A stretch of DNA of 54,692 nt, taken from assembly GCA_015680685.1 (NCBI GenBank), contig MNCI01003051.1, positions 149,867-204,558 on the forward strand, read 5' to 3'. Shown piece by piece: positions 54,541 through 54,692 of the stretch. A program made the position numbers and the translations under genes. The notes beneath the pieces are model-generated. The model worked only from the letters and a program-made list of their open reading frames with translations. It had not been told where the DNA came from and made no database searches. The stretch is from Gnetum montanum (Eukaryota; Streptophyta; Gnetopsida; Gnetales; Gnetaceae). Numbering within the stretch: position 1 is the first letter of the stretch; each line of letters begins with the position of its first letter.

Positions 54541-54692
54541 TGATGAGTGGCGAGGTACCCCTACACTCCACCATACGAATACGAGCGTACACGCGCGATC
54601 CGGTCGAACTCCGCAGACTAAATGCCTTAACGCCACAAGAAACACTTGGGGTTAATCGTTCGTTGTCTTCCCAGGCTTGCTTGTATGTGTCA
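54541..54692. other. GC-rich sequence of unknown origin abutting the gypsy LTR
   Basis: Begins TGATGAGTGGCGAGGTACC and includes 'cgagcgtacacgcgcgatccgg'. Its composition contrasts sharply with the AT-rich LTR and recalls the block at 1-2794. It may be the start of another element inserted in the LTR, or a different contig. Too short to classify. Confidence 0.4.

Noticed and set aside
1-54692. Organellar DNA insertions or bacterial genes
   Set aside because: No chloroplast, mitochondrial or bacterial gene was recognised, and no operon-like arrangement of open frames exists.

Overview
The window is nuclear DNA of a seed plant with a large, repeat-filled genome. Support comes from one spliced plant-type gene with GT-AG introns, Ty1-copia and OTA-type Ty3-gypsy retrotransposons, plant LINEs with a DUF4283-like ORF1, and tRNA-derived SINEs. 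The many old, mutated copies and loose gene spacing suggest a gymnosperm-like genome, but that is inference. Nothing bacterial, organellar or viral was recognised. Apart from one gene and one orphan exon, nearly everything interpretable is retroelement sequence.

Layout. 1-2794 is GC-richer, LTR-like DNA with a TATA box, degenerate tandem repeats and a cluster of ACGC/GCGT palindromes. 2811-8287 is AT-rich intergenic DNA with three SINE remnants and one exon-like block (minus strand, 7375-7521). 8288-31097 is a retroelement complex. A gag-only copia-type family (here 'family B') forms an LTR-gag-LTR-gag-LTR chain followed by a separate third copy. The last LTR of the chain is split by copia element A (15277-27637). 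A carries a 5'-truncated LINE and a younger copia element C (23348-26258), and the LINE itself carries an ORF1-only LINE (19304-21028). Family B copy 1 also holds a terminal-repeat element D with a minisatellite. 32700-34362 is a second, decayed relative of A.

34979-38495 (minus strand) is the one convincing gene: seven exons, all in phase, encoding the signal peptide and luminal part of a protein resembling plant V-ATPase S1/Voa1-type membrane proteins. The membrane-anchor exon was not found. 39097-41797 holds two minus-strand LINE 3' ends. 41798-54540 is a very large (about 12.7 kb) OTA-type Ty3-gypsy element with LTRs, gag, protease, RT, RNase H, integrase and a long additional sense ORF after pol. 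Its stops sit largely where glutamine or arginine codons are expected, which points to C-to-T decay. A 46-bp identical duplication around a single N at 43460 looks like an assembly seam. From 54541 a different GC-rich sequence begins.

How it fits together. The elements do not cooperate as a pathway. They record successive insertions: old family B and gypsy copies, then copia A, then the LINE, then the ORF1-only LINE and copia C. Copia C is the youngest LTR element here, with LTRs differing at about 9 of 232 sites by eye. The most unusual items are the ORF1-only LINE with a 16-bp target duplication, the gag-only three-LTR chain, and the post-pol ORF of the gypsy element.
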